From assembly GCA_031769625.1 (NCBI GenBank), contig JAUIMM010001587.1, forward strand, positions 365,906 through 429,905: DNA of 64,000 nt, written 5' to 3'. Positions within the stretch are counted from its first letter, which is position 1. The number at the start of each line of letters is the position of its first letter. Position numbers and translations under genes: made by a program. Origin of the DNA: Taudactylus pleione (lineage: Eukaryota > Chordata > Amphibia > Anura > Myobatrachidae). Shown here one piece after another: positions 1 through 9,813 of the stretch. The notes beneath the pieces were generated by a model. That model saw only the letters and a program-made list of their open reading frames with translations, was not told where the DNA came from and did not search any database.

Positions 1-480
1 GTAGAGGTTTATTTGTGAATCGAGTAACTATCACACACACACCGATCGTTCCTAGCCTCCCGTTGCCCCTCATAGTCTCCCGTGAGTGACCGTCCTGTCC
101 CCGCCGCCATCTTGTTTTGCTCGGCGGCCATCTTAGCTTCAGTCGCAATATTGCTGTGTTTATTGTCCTGTTTGTCTCCTTCATACGGTAGATGCATATT
201 TGCGTATTAAGGGGCATACTGTATGAAAGCTTGATGTGAGATTAAATTGGGAAATATATATCACTAATTAGCTCAAAACTATCATTTATTAAACACAGCC
301 TGCAAAATGAAATTTACTAGCTGGTTATACTGTACAGTATATACCGGTGTACACATGTTACGGCCCCCGTGTTTAAGATACTGAACATTAAATTATGTAC
401 TGTATACTGTACTCAGTCTGTATACTCAGCAACAGTACTCTACCGTATTTCTCTTGTTCTTTACACAGATTTTGTCGTCA
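1..480. other. intergenic, no gene recognised
   Basis: I see no supported gene here. Two GCCATCTT motifs near 106-134 resemble YY1 sites, as found in promoters or 5' ends of some retroelements, but nothing else supports an element. From about 330 the TACTGTA/TACAGTA-rich sequence described elsewhere begins. Confidence 0.4.
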
Positions 481-2061
481 AACATGGCAAAAATCAGCAA
501 AGCCATCAGCAAGATAATTGCAAGCATGAAAAAAGAACACAAAACAACACGACAGATCCATGCCTGGCTGAAAGAGTGTGGTGTTCTTGTTAGTTTACAG
601 ACTGTGCGCTATCATACATTTGAGAGAACGCGGACCAGATATAGATTTCCTTCTAAATGCACTTGGTAGGTACTTTACAACCTTTTTTTATTACAGTATA
701 CTGTATGTTGCTAGATTGCTACTGTATTGTGTTCCAATTTCAACACTAACTGTCCAATAATTGCTATATGCTCTACCGTAGGAGCATTAAAAAGATTGTG
801 CACAAATTGACTTGTGAGGATGATGAGCGTACAGCTTTACAAATCCAACGTATTCTAAAAGCAGAATGTGACCGGGACATCTCCTGTTCCAGCATCAAAC
901 GGATGCGTAAGGAACTGGGATGGACTTTTGGCCCTACAAGGTACTGTACATAAAATATATATATACTGTATATTAATAATGCACTGATTTTACATGTCAG
1001 TAAACTAAAACTTGTTTTTATTTCACAGGATAAATCCCATGATAAGGGATGTTAATAAAGTAAAGAGAGTTGAACAAGCACGACGGTGGATAGAGAGTGG
1101 AGAGAATTTTAATTACGTAATTTTCACAGATGAAACTTTATTTTCTCTCGAGAGGTTCTCAAGACTGTCCTTCCGACACCGTGCACATCTCTCACTTAAA
1201 CCACGTCCGAAGCATCCGTTAAAGGTCCATGTATGGGGAGGTATATCCCGTTGGGGTGCAGGACCGATCTATGGCCCTGATTCAGACCCGGACGCAAGTG
1301 GCCGTTCGTACGTTCGGCGTACGTGCCGAAATATGTTAATTTAAGCGCTCGCACGTAATTTCGAACGCAGCTAAACTTCCTCCCCAAAGTCTACCGACCC
1401 CTCTTCTAGCTAACGAGCGAGCCAAATAGCGAGCGTACATCCCCAATGTGGCTTGCAGGGAACGCACGCACAAGTACAAACCGGAAGTGGGCCTGTCAGA
1501 TTCCGATTACCTGCTCGTTCATTCTGCCTACCTCCTTCAATTGTATCATGCCAATCAATATATCAATTAGCTTAGTTGCTCTTCACATGTGTTCGGTTTT
1601 TTTTTCCAATAAACTTTACTCTTGTCCGTGATTTTGTTTACCCGCAGAATACGTACGGTTTAAACAATGGTTTTATTTTGCAAAAATACATGTTTGAGCC
1701 AATTATCCATTTGTTTTCCGTGTTTTTACCCACGCATATTTTACTGGGTTCATTTCTTAATTTAAATTAGCTTACGCATGTCACTGCATCAAGCCTATCA
1801 TAACTCACAATAGATTTTTTGGCCTGTAGAACACATGACTCATACACTAACTAATAGAATGGTTCCTGTTAATTTCCCAACTACATTAGCCAATCAAAAT
1901 TATTTTCTGGTCTTTATTAAAACTGTTTTATTAAAAATACACCATTGCCATCATGAGAGCCTCTGCATTCACCAAGCGAGAGCTTCTGGTTCTTACAGAG
2001 GTGATGGACAGGCGTATCACCAGCCAGCCTCCCCCCATCAGCAATCGGGAGAAGCGTGCCA

Positions 2062-2315
2062 CCTATGCGGAGGTTCGCGGCCGCCTGCGTTCCTTTGGCT
2101 CACGCCGACAGATCGGCCAGCTGGAGCGCAGGTGGTCCGACCTTCAACGGCGGACGCCCCGCTTGCTAGCATATTTTCGCCAGCGTATGCCGCCTATGCG
2201 GAGGTTCGCGGCCGCCTGCGTTCCATTGGCTCACGCCGACAGATCGGCCAGCTGGAGCGCAGGTGGTCCGACCTTCAACGGCGGACGCCCCGCTTGCAAG
2301 CATATTTTCGCCTAT
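2062..2315 (+). repeat. 131-bp tandem duplication inside Myb-like exon
   Basis: The block beginning cctatgcggaggttcgcgg occurs at 2062 and again at 2193, 131 bp apart, with nearly identical sequence through the gcatattttcgcc stretch. As 131 is not a multiple of three, the duplication breaks the reading frame. Confidence 0.9.
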
Positions 2316-2328
2316 CTTTGTGGCCCTA

Positions 2329-2458
2329 TCTGCGTGTGCATGTTTTCTTGTTTGGCCTGTTTCTTTTTTTCACTCATATCTGCGTGTGCATGTTTTCTTG
2401 TTTGGCCTGTTTCCTTTTTGCACTCATATCTGCGTGTGCCTGTTTTCATTTTTGTTTA
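2329..2458 (+). repeat. 50-bp tandem repeat, about 2.6 copies
   Basis: The unit beginning tctgcgtgtgcatgttttc starts at 2329, 2379 and 2429, giving a 50-bp period. It lies in the intron-like region after the duplicated Myb exon and has no evident function. Confidence 0.85.
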
Positions 2459-2968
2459 ACAATTAGCGTTTAGCAAGGTGATGTTCTAAACTAACCTCAA
2501 TTTGTTTCCCATCATTTAGGGGCCGAGCGAAGACTACGGCGTCATCGCCGGCAAAGACGTCGCCCTCGTCCCCTCTCCCCAACCCCAGCCAAACCTCCTC
2601 TCCCCCAAATTCCCCCTTCACCCCAGCCTGCCCAGACCCTGTCGCCCATCCCTCTTGCCGATTTCCCCTCCATCCCAATTCCCCCTCCCCTCAACCCACC
2701 CCTCTCTTGACCACCCCATCTCCCGAGTCAGTCATAACCCCCCCACCTCCTTGGGAAATTTGACCACCTCCGAGGAGGACGATGGAGTTGTTTCGGGGCC
2801 AGCCGTCATTCACAACGGTATTTTTCCCTTTTATCCTTTTTTTTTAAGGAAAATGTGTTGATGTAATCCTTTGTCTGTGCCTTTTCCTTTTTTTATTATT
2901 TTTAAAGGTTGGTTATATATCTGTTTGTATTGACATTTCACAGCTGATTTCCCCATACACATATCCCA

Positions 2969-3450
2969 CATGTCAAAACAGTCAAACTTGTATCTCTGGT
3001 TTACGGTTGCTAGATTTTTAAGGTTTTTTTTTTTTATTGTTCAAGGTTTTTTTTTTAATGTGGTTTTTGAAACACTATTGTCACTTTTTGCTAAGTCTAT
3101 TTTGCTTGAGTAGTTTTTTAGATTCATAAATTATGGATTCATTTTAGAAAGCACCACAATTTTATAACCCACAGAGGACCAGAGGCGTTTTGTCCTTGTT
3201 ATGGTCTGTTGAATAGACACTCTCATTAATAGAGAGTGATCTGGAGCGGCAAATTGACAGTCCTACAGCAATACCACCACTTACGCAATTTATGTCGGTG
3301 TTACATTTCTGTGCCACATGTCAAAACAGTCAAACTTGTATCTCTGGTTTACGGTTGCTAGATTTTTAAGGGTTTTTTTTTTTTTTTTATTGTTCAAGGT
3401 TTTTTTTTTTAATGTGGTTTTTGAAACACTATTGTCACTTTTTGCTAACT
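2969..3450 (+). repeat. left arm of internal inverted duplication flanking HARBI1-like gene
   Basis: Intron sequence of the Myb-like gene (2969-3172), the first bases of its last exon, a block around 3189-3312 and a second copy of the intron start (from 3313) are all present in reverse complement at 5240-5590. Within this arm the segment starting acatgtcaaaacagtcaaac occurs at about 2968 and 3314. Confidence 0.85.
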
Positions 3451-3489
3451 ATTGAAACACTATTGTCACTTTGTTACATTTCTGTGCCT

Positions 3490-4309
3490 CAGGATCCTTT
3501 CAAACCATGGTGGGAATAGTTGCGGGAATCTCCCAATCCTCCTTTTCAAGGATCCTGAGGGCAGTGATGGAGGCCTCAAGCACCTCCATCATTTTATTAA
3601 AATGCCTTTGGATATGGGTTCCCTTAGTGTGGCCAAGGCAAATTTTTACCAAATAGCTGGCTTCCCACACATCATAGGGGGTTGTGGATGGTACTCACAT
3701 ACCACTTCAGCCTCCAGCACGGCTGGAGGCCATTTTTAGGAACCGAAAACACTATCACTCACTGAATGTAATGGTGGTATGTGATGCCTCCCTCCAGATC
3801 CTGTCCCTGAATGCAAAATTACCCGGGAGTGCACATGACTCATTCGTTATCTGGCAATCAGGGATATGGCAAATATTAAACAACCTACAAGCTGGTGATG
3901 CGTGGCTTCTGGGTAAGTGGAGACCTTTAGTAGATACCAATGCAAAGCTTGATACACAGTGATCCTGATGTTGTCACTTCTTTTTCACAGGAGACAGTGG
4001 CTACCCTTGCACGCCCTGGCTGCTCACTCCTTATTTGGCTCCCACACCAGGCCCACAAAGTGATTTTAATTCCACACTTACAGCCACCAGGCAAGTGGTG
4101 GAGCGCTGTATCGGCCTTTTAAAAGGCCGATTCAGATGCCTCCACCGCTCTGGTGGCGAGTTCATGTATTTGCCGGATATGGTTGAGAGTGGTGTCCCAA
4201 TGCAGCCAGAGGATGCCTTGCCTGAGGATGGCCCCCCCCGAGGTTGGTCGGAGGTCAGTATGTGAGGGGGGCCATACGCGATGATGTGGTGGCCAGATTC
4301 TTTAGTTAA
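3490..4309 (+). pseudogene. HARBI1-like PIF/Harbinger nuclease
   Basis: Two exons encode a DDE-type nuclease. Exon 1 (to 3912) carries VAGISQSSFSRILRAVME, the block FPHIIG then VVDGTHIPLQPP with the first catalytic Asp at 3687-3689, and ends WLLG at a GTAAGT donor. Exon 2 (from 3991, after a CACAG acceptor) has GDSGYPCTPWLL with the second Asp at 3993-3995 and VERCIGLLKGRFRCLHRSGG with the Glu at 4101-4103. All three catalytic residues survive. Extra or missing bases shift the frame before VVDGTH and near the end, and the helix block after YLPDM is deleted. A terminal motif VARFFS precedes TAA at 4307. The gene is nonfunctional as it stands but recent enough to be read easily. Confidence 0.88.
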
Positions 4310-5132
4310 TTATTGGCACAAAATAAGTTATTTGACAAAATGTCGAAAGGAAATTAATTTTCAAACAAATTAATCGTTTTTTTTTTTCCCCATCTTGTGT
4401 TTTATTTCATAATATTTTGGAATGAAACAATGACTACTTCCTGCTCCCAAAAAATGACTTCATGGGGCCACATTGGATATATATTCTGGACCTAATTTTG
4501 AAACGCAACATTTGTGGAATCATGTTGGCATGCTCATTCGTCAACCAGTTCTTGATTTTTAGCTTAATTTTTATTATGGTGTTTGCTGTTTTTTTTCAGT
4601 TTGTTATCACTGTGTGTATTGTTTGTGACCCAACACTTTGTGTTTTTATTTTTTGGGGAATACATTTTTGGTTATTTGAAACAAAACAATTCTTTTTGAC
4701 ATTACAAGCAAGTGTAAGCAGGTTCACCCAAGGAAAAGTTGCTTAATGGCTAATCCTGTAATGTGTCAATTTGCTCATTTTTTAACTATGCTTTGTGGGT
4801 AAAAACCAACACCAAAAGGTATTATGTAGAATCAGTATGTTTTTGAATCTCGGCCTAAGCAGGTTTACCTAAAATTTTTTAAATGTAAATAAAAAAACCC
4901 CCCAAAAAAACATCTGGTAACTCTCCAAACCTATTGTTAGTGTTAGGTGTTTCATGTGCCTGCTTTAAAAAAACAGCATAACACAATCTTAGTTAAATTA
5001 GTTTCAAATACTTGCTGCAATAGTCTACTTATGTAAGTTTAAACAATCTAAGATTTTCAGACAAGGAATGAGACTGTATTCAAAATGTAAAATGTTATTT
5101 TAGAAAAATAATTCTGGGGAAAACAAAAAAAA
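4310..5132. other. no gene seen, AT-rich Harbinger interior
   Basis: T-rich then A-rich sequence with poly-T and poly-A runs lies between the nuclease and the inverted Myb exon. I see no coding, RNA or repeat structure that I can support. Confidence 0.5.
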
Positions 5133-5242
5133 TTAGGGGCGCAGGATCCCCGCCATCCTATCCAGGACCACCAGCAGGCCGATCACATGCCCCCGCATCA
5201 GTTGGACACACCCGGCTAGGTCCGCCAAACGCCTCTGCTCCT
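5133..5242 (-). pseudogene. C-terminal exon of Myb-like accessory protein, inverted
   Basis: On the minus strand a CCCACAG acceptor precedes a reading frame containing EEQRRLADLAGCVQLMRG and ending ILRP at a TAA (5133-5135). Its upstream intron, on the minus strand, matches the plus-strand intron at 2969-3172, so this exon belongs to the Myb copy that starts at 1953 and was inverted relative to it. Confidence 0.65.
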
Positions 5243-5590
5243 CTGTGGGTTATAAAATTGTGGTGCTTTCTAAAATGAATCCATAATTTATGAATCTAAA
5301 AAACTACTCAAGCAAAATAGACTTAGCAAAAAGTGACAATAGTGTTTCAAAAACCACATTAAAAAAAAAACCTTGAACAATAAAAAAAAAAAAAAAAAAC
5401 CTTAAAATTCTAGCAACCGTAAACCAGAGATACAAGTTTGACTGTTTTGACATGTGGCACAGAAATGTAACACCGACAAATTGCGTAAGTGGTGGTATTG
5501 CTGTAGGACTGTCAAATTGCCGCTCCAGATCACTCTCTATTAATGAGAGTGTCTATTCAACAGACCATAACAAGGACAAAATTTGGGTTG
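5240..5590 (-). repeat. right arm of internal inverted duplication
   Basis: This is the reverse complement of the 3060-3330 region, including the block gctagatttttaag read on the minus strand and the segment ending near ggacaaaat at 5572-5580. The two arms bracket the HARBI1-like gene and the inverted exon. Confidence 0.85.
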
Positions 5591-5722
5591 CCCATTTTGT
5601 AAGCTTAATTTTGTATATGACAAAAAATAAAAGGGGATAAACACACATTTGCAAACCGACATTGCGCCGACTTCCACAATTTGGGCCCCAAACAACAACC
5701 CAGATTGTGAACGGTAAATATC

Positions 5723-5914
5723 TCGCAATTTAACTAGAGAAATCAAGCCGACAAAAATGCGCTAATTAGTTCGCAATTTAACTAGAGAAATCAAGCCGAC
5801 AAAAATGCGCTAATTAGTTCGCAATTTAACTAGAGAAATCAAGCCGACAAAAAAGCGCTAATTAGTTCGCAATTTAACTAGAGAAATCAAGCCGACAAAA
5901 ATGCGCTAATTAGT
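5723..5914 (+). repeat. 4 x 48-bp tandem array
   Basis: The unit tcgcaatttaactagagaaa begins at 5723, 5771, 5819 and 5867, four 48-bp copies that are almost identical. It lies upstream of the second Myb-like gene inside the Harbinger. Subterminal or promoter-proximal arrays can be transposase or Myb binding sites, but that is inference. Confidence 0.95.
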
Positions 5915-6439
5915 TCTCACATTTATGATCCACAAAAACACAGAAAAAAACAGTAATGTCCACAAAAGATGCGTAAAAAAAGTCATGAACATTTAACAAT
6001 CAAGTGAAAATCCAAACTTACCAATACACGATATAGAAGTCACAGAACATAAAGGTTGTTGGGGCAGAGCCAAAAGAAACCTACAAAAGGAGAAAAAATA
6101 AAAATTGTTGGTTCCAAAAAAACAAAAAAGGATAGCCAAATTTTACAAAAGGAAGACGGTAAAAAACTTACCAAAAAAATACACCACAACTAAAAGAACC
6201 ACACCAAAAAATGCGAACAGAAAGTTAACCCCCCAAAAAAACGCACAGAACAAATCACAAAACACCGTCAAATACAACTCCCGCCAACAATCCACTCCGA
6301 CCAACGTAACCTCCAACAAACAACACCCGCCACCTAGACTCGAGTCGGCCAAAGCCATAGTGTTTCTTTTCCCGCTCAAATTAAGGACGGATCATAGGAA
6401 CGCACAATCAATGATGCGGCCGAATAATAAGGACGCATG

Positions 6440-6447
6440 TATAAATA
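6440..6447 (+). promoter_or_regulatory. TATA box of second Myb-like gene
   Basis: TATAAATA lies about 60 bp before the ATG at 6500 and is followed by a cgtcacg motif. The position and the open frame just downstream make it a plausible core promoter of the Harbinger accessory gene. Confidence 0.55.
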
Positions 6448-6499
6448 CGTCACGACCAAAAAACAACGGTCTGGTGTATTTCTTGTTTTGACCAGAAAA

Positions 6500-7715
6500 A
6501 TGGCTACAGACCAGCCAAACAATGGCCAAGAGGCGGCCGGTAAGTATTTCTGGCATTTCTAATCAAGGATTATTTTGAGCCAGAATATAGTGAAAGTTGG
6601 CCAGCTAAAATTTAACAATTTTATTGTAAATAGGTGTTGAGGATGACATGGAAGAGGCTGCTGGGCCCAGTATTCCGGCCAAAGCTGGGAAAAAGAAAAG
6701 GCAGCCACAATTCACAAGAAAGGAGATGGAGGTTTTGGTTCAGAAGTGTGTGGACATCCTGCCACAGGCAGACAGGAATATGCGTGTAAGCCAGAAGTGG
6801 AGAATGTGGGAGGAGATAGCCAGTTACTGTCAATAGGGTGGGTGATTATGTCCGTCTAGCCCGGGATGTCAAACGGCGGTAAGTAAAAACTTGACCACCC
6901 AAAAAAAAAAGGGTCAAATAATGCAGGAATAATGCCTACTTTTTCACCCACAGATGGCAAGACTTCAAATATCGCCTGAAGCAAAAAATGGCTGACAGGG
7001 CTAGGCATGCAAGGGGGACAGGTGGGGGTCCCACCCCTGTGTCATTGGAGTTTAATGATTTGGAAGAGCTGGCACAGGGGTGTGTGCAGGATGTGGAGGT
7101 GTGTGGCGTGTCCAACATGGATACGGACATGCCAGACTTCGCGGCTCCTCATGTTGTCCCAGGTAAATGTTGTGATGTAACCAACTCTGAAATGTTATTG
7201 TGACAATATGTAGATTGTAATGTTCCTCTTTTCTCTTTTTTCGCACAGAGACACAGGCAGGAGTCTGCTCCAGAAGGGGAGCCTTGGCCGGGGAGGAACC
7301 AGTACATCCGGCTGAGGACCCTGCAGAAGCCAGTCCTGGGCAATCCCCCTCGCAGGCAGTGGCACTCCTCACAGAACTCAATTTTAAATCGGATTCCCAT
7401 ACGGAGATTCTGCAGAGGATGGACGCCAGTCTGCCAAGGGTGGCTGAGGCCCAGGAGCAAAATACTGCGGCCAACGTGACCATTGGTCAAGGCCCTGGCT
7501 GAAAATACCAGGGCCAACATCCGAATCTCCAAAGCCCTGGAGCAGCTCGTTCGCCAGCACATGGTGGAGCCGACCTCCCATCCTGCCGGAACATCAGGAT
7601 CCTCCACCTCTGGCACAACAACAGCCATTCTCCAAATGTGCCTAGTCCAGATGCCACAACATCTGCCTCTGGACAGGCCAGCCAGAGGACATCCAAACGG
7701 GGAAAGAAACGATGA
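6500..7715 (+). pseudogene. Myb/SANT-like Harbinger accessory protein, copy 2, four exons
   Basis: Exons run 6500-6539 (MATDQPNNGQEAA), 6634-6878, 6954-7162 and 7249-7715, all with GT/AG borders and consistent phases. The Myb/SANT-like domain is seen as QFTRKEMEVLVQKCVDIL, then VGDYVRLARDVKRR joined to WQDFKYRLKQKM, with the spaced Trp residues of this fold. The protein ends in a basic tail SKRGKKR before TGA, a likely nuclear localisation signal. Its expected role is DNA binding at the Harbinger ends and partnering the HARBI1-like nuclease. One-base shifts near 6830, near 7486 and in the last exon break the frame, so it is a pseudogene, but the splice sites are intact. Confidence 0.72.
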
Positions 7716-8767
7716 CAGCACTGGCTACTTTTCCCACACTCCTTCTGTGCTTGCCCCATATTCCTTTCTGGCCAAAACTTCCCTATCCTTTCTTGTGAAT
7801 TGTTTTTTTAATTTTTTTATTTTTTGTACCAAAATTATCATTTATAAAAGACAAATGTACCAAAGATTAGTGGGTAACAATGACCCCAAACTTGTACGTG
7901 AAAATGCACATGATTTGTTTAAAAATGTGTTTTGAAAATAAAACCTACAATTGTTCTCAACTGTATTGTGACATTAATTGAAAATTGGTTATAATTGAAA
8001 ATTGGTTTCTAGTTAATCCTGTACCACAAGAAAAAAAGGAAATCTTAGCTTTGGATTTCCAAAAAATCAAGGGTTAAAAAAAAAATGTTACTTTAAGGAA
8101 CACTTTGGTAAAAAAAATAAAACAATGCAAAAGGTTACAATACACACAAACATGATGACAATATTGTTACAATATCAAAAAACACTAACAAAATCGTAAA
8201 ATACATACCTACAAAAAAACGCTAATTGATTGTGTAATCCTGAAATTAGCAGCCAAGATTTTCAGCTGCGTACGGTTTTGTGCTATCCCAAAGAAAAAAA
8301 AAAAAACACATTACAAGCTGGTTTTCAATACAAAGTTGATTGTTTTTCTGACAAGCCGTGATAAATCGATGAAACATCGAGGAGGCCCGGGCCAAAGGAC
8401 AAGGCCATCACCATTGTGGTCGAGTAATCCAGACCCCAAGCTGTGCGAGCAGTTTGCACGGAAAGAGGATCAGCCAGTGACGTATGACTTGGTACGAACA
8501 CATTTGACGTTCGCATGAGCTAATTTATGTACGCCCCAAAAACGCCTCGCCTGCGTTTTTCCATCTCCACCCCCGTCAACGCCCAAAAATGGCCTGTTCT
8601 GTCAATCACATTTGACATGTCACTTCCTGTTCGCAATTTGCCGAACGAGTGACAAAAAGCTCGCAATCTGCCGTACGCACATGCGCAGTGTTACACGCAT
8701 GCGCGGTTTCTCAACATCGGAACGCAACGAGCGTACTGCTGTTAACGAGCGGGTCTGAATGAGGGCC
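7716..8767. other. 3' noncoding and subterminal region of Harbinger
   Basis: AT-rich sequence to about 8310, then a GC-richer subterminal region with many short gcgagc, cgtacg and gcatgcgc-type motifs ending at the right terminus. Comparable gcgagc-rich subterminal sequence occurs inside the MITE at 16905-17467 and near 61050-61330, suggesting related families. No gene seen. Confidence 0.5.
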
Positions 8768-9359
8768 TATATTTTTGAAGGTGCAGTACAGTAATGTTTG
8801 TTGCAAAAATAATTTACAGTCCTGTACAGTGTACGCTTGTTACTGACAATTTCTCATCTCTTTAGGCATCATGGATAAGACCTTCTTCCAAGAAAAAATA
8901 GTAGATTGCTGTATGGTGCCATTTGAGAGAAAATGCTTTCCATCAGGACATCGATTATTCCAGGATAATGATCCCAAACATTCGGCTTCAGCAAAATTCA
9001 TGGGAGAGGGATCAATTGGGAACGCACTGTTTATTGTACCAAAAAGTATGTACAGTACCAAGCAGTAATTATTCTAGTACACTTTTTACTAAAGTACAGT
9101 ACTGTGACTGAATATTTGTTTTTTTTTTTTACTTTCCTGTAGGTCACCGGACATGAATCCCATTGAAATGGTCTGGGCCCAGTTGAAGAGGTTCATCAGG
9201 TCTGATGTGAAACCAACAACTAAACAGGAACTTTTGGATGGGATAATGAAGTTTTGGAGAACAGTATTGACACGTGCCCAGTGTAACAATTATATTGATC
9301 ATCTCCATAGAGTCTTACCAGTTGTCATCGAAAGAAACGGTCAAGCAACTGCTATGTAG

Positions 9360-9808
9360 CTTATACTGTACTGTATATAATTAGTAATGTGGAGGAGGGG
9401 TTTAACTTCCTCTTTTCAGTTTGTGATCCGGACTGCTAAGTACTGTACACTGTGTCCATACTGTATGTACAGTATTGTGGTTGTGCTTTCTGTCCCTACA
9501 TTATACAGTATTCTCCTAATTTATTTTATAAGCTCTTTGTCTACAATAACTTTCCCTTACTGTACCTTATGTACTGTACTTCATACTTTTCCTCTTTTCC
9601 TTACACCTACTTTTACTGTACATTGCCCCCTGTTCCAAGGCACACATTGGCATCGTCACAGATTGTGCTGCAGCTGCCAGTTTCTGCTACTGCGCTTGAT
9701 GTTGCAGTTTGTAATGCAGATGTTTCAAGTTTTCAGGTTCCTTTGGTTCATATACAGTACAGTAGTAGTGGCTGCTTCAACATCCACATCCATAGTTGCA
9801 GACATACA
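9360..9808. other. TACNGTA-rich sequence, no gene
   Basis: After the transposase stop the sequence is a T-rich stretch full of TACTGTA and TACAGTA heptamers (for example near 9365, 9440, 9470, 9505, 9560 and 9760). The open frames across it are unconserved and repetitive, so I do not call a gene. Confidence 0.6.
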
Positions 9809-9813
9809 GTACT

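Larger units (their letters stand above)
1953..2817 (+). pseudogene. Myb/SANT-like Harbinger accessory protein, copy 1, 5' exons
   Basis: The ORF starts MRASAFTKRELLVLTEVMD and continues with QIGQLERRWSDLQRR, a pattern of helices and Trp resembling the Myb/SANT-like DNA-binding proteins that Harbinger elements encode next to their nuclease; these help import the nuclease and bind the element ends. A 131-bp tandem duplication (2062 onward) shifts the frame. A second exon-like stretch at about 2520-2817 encodes a Pro/Ser-rich segment (PSPQPQPNLLSPKFPLHP) and ends at a GT donor. The matching C-terminal exon now lies inverted at 5133-5242; only its first bases remain at about 3174-3188. Exon joins are inferred. 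Confidence 0.65.
1273..8767. mobile_element. PIF/Harbinger DNA transposon, about 7.5 kb, inserted in a transposase exon
   Basis: Ends are ggccctgattcagacccg (1273-1290) and its reverse complement with one mismatch (8750-8767). The flanks are TAT at 1270-1272 and 8768-8770, a 3-bp target duplication as expected for PIF/Harbinger. Removing the element restores the reading frame of the surrounding Tc1-type transposase. It holds a HARBI1-like nuclease pseudogene, two Myb/SANT-like accessory genes, an internal inverted duplication and a 4 x 48-bp array. It is longer than a typical Harbinger, which suggests internal rearrangement or a nested relative. Nearly all coding parts are frameshifted. Confidence 0.88.
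484..9359 (+). pseudogene. intron-containing Tc1/IS630-type DD34E transposase, split by a Harbinger insertion
   Basis: This is a DDE transposase that would cut and paste its own element in the nucleus. Proposed exons are 484-665 (helix-turn-helix start, MAKISKAISK), 782-940, 1029-1272 continued at 8768-8780, 8866-9045 and 9143-9359. Introns have GT/AG borders and joined reading phases. Catalytic blocks are FTDETLFSLE (first Asp), QDNDPKHSA (second Asp) and SPDMNPIEMVW (Glu). If one missing base near 9008 is allowed for, 34 residues separate the second Asp from the Glu, so DD34E. The C-terminus VVIERNGQATAM followed by TAG matches the end of a family I know from fish and invertebrates. The gene is dead: a 7.5-kb Harbinger sits in exon 3 and exon 4 is frameshifted. 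Terminal inverted repeats of this element were not found. Confidence 0.85.

Noticed and set aside
103..136. Paired GCCATCTT motifs as an L1 promoter
   Set aside because: No L1 ORF follows; the downstream gene is a Tc1-type transposase, so a YY1-driven L1 promoter is unsupported.
6143..6491. Lys-rich ORF (plus) and hydrophobic ORF (minus) upstream of Myb copy 2
   Set aside because: The A-rich and T-rich composition explains both frames; the TATA box and first exon of the Myb-like gene lie immediately downstream.
7052..7759. Long minus-strand frames opposite the second Myb-like gene
   Set aside because: They are shadows of the spliced plus-strand gene, which has intact splice sites and a Myb-like domain.
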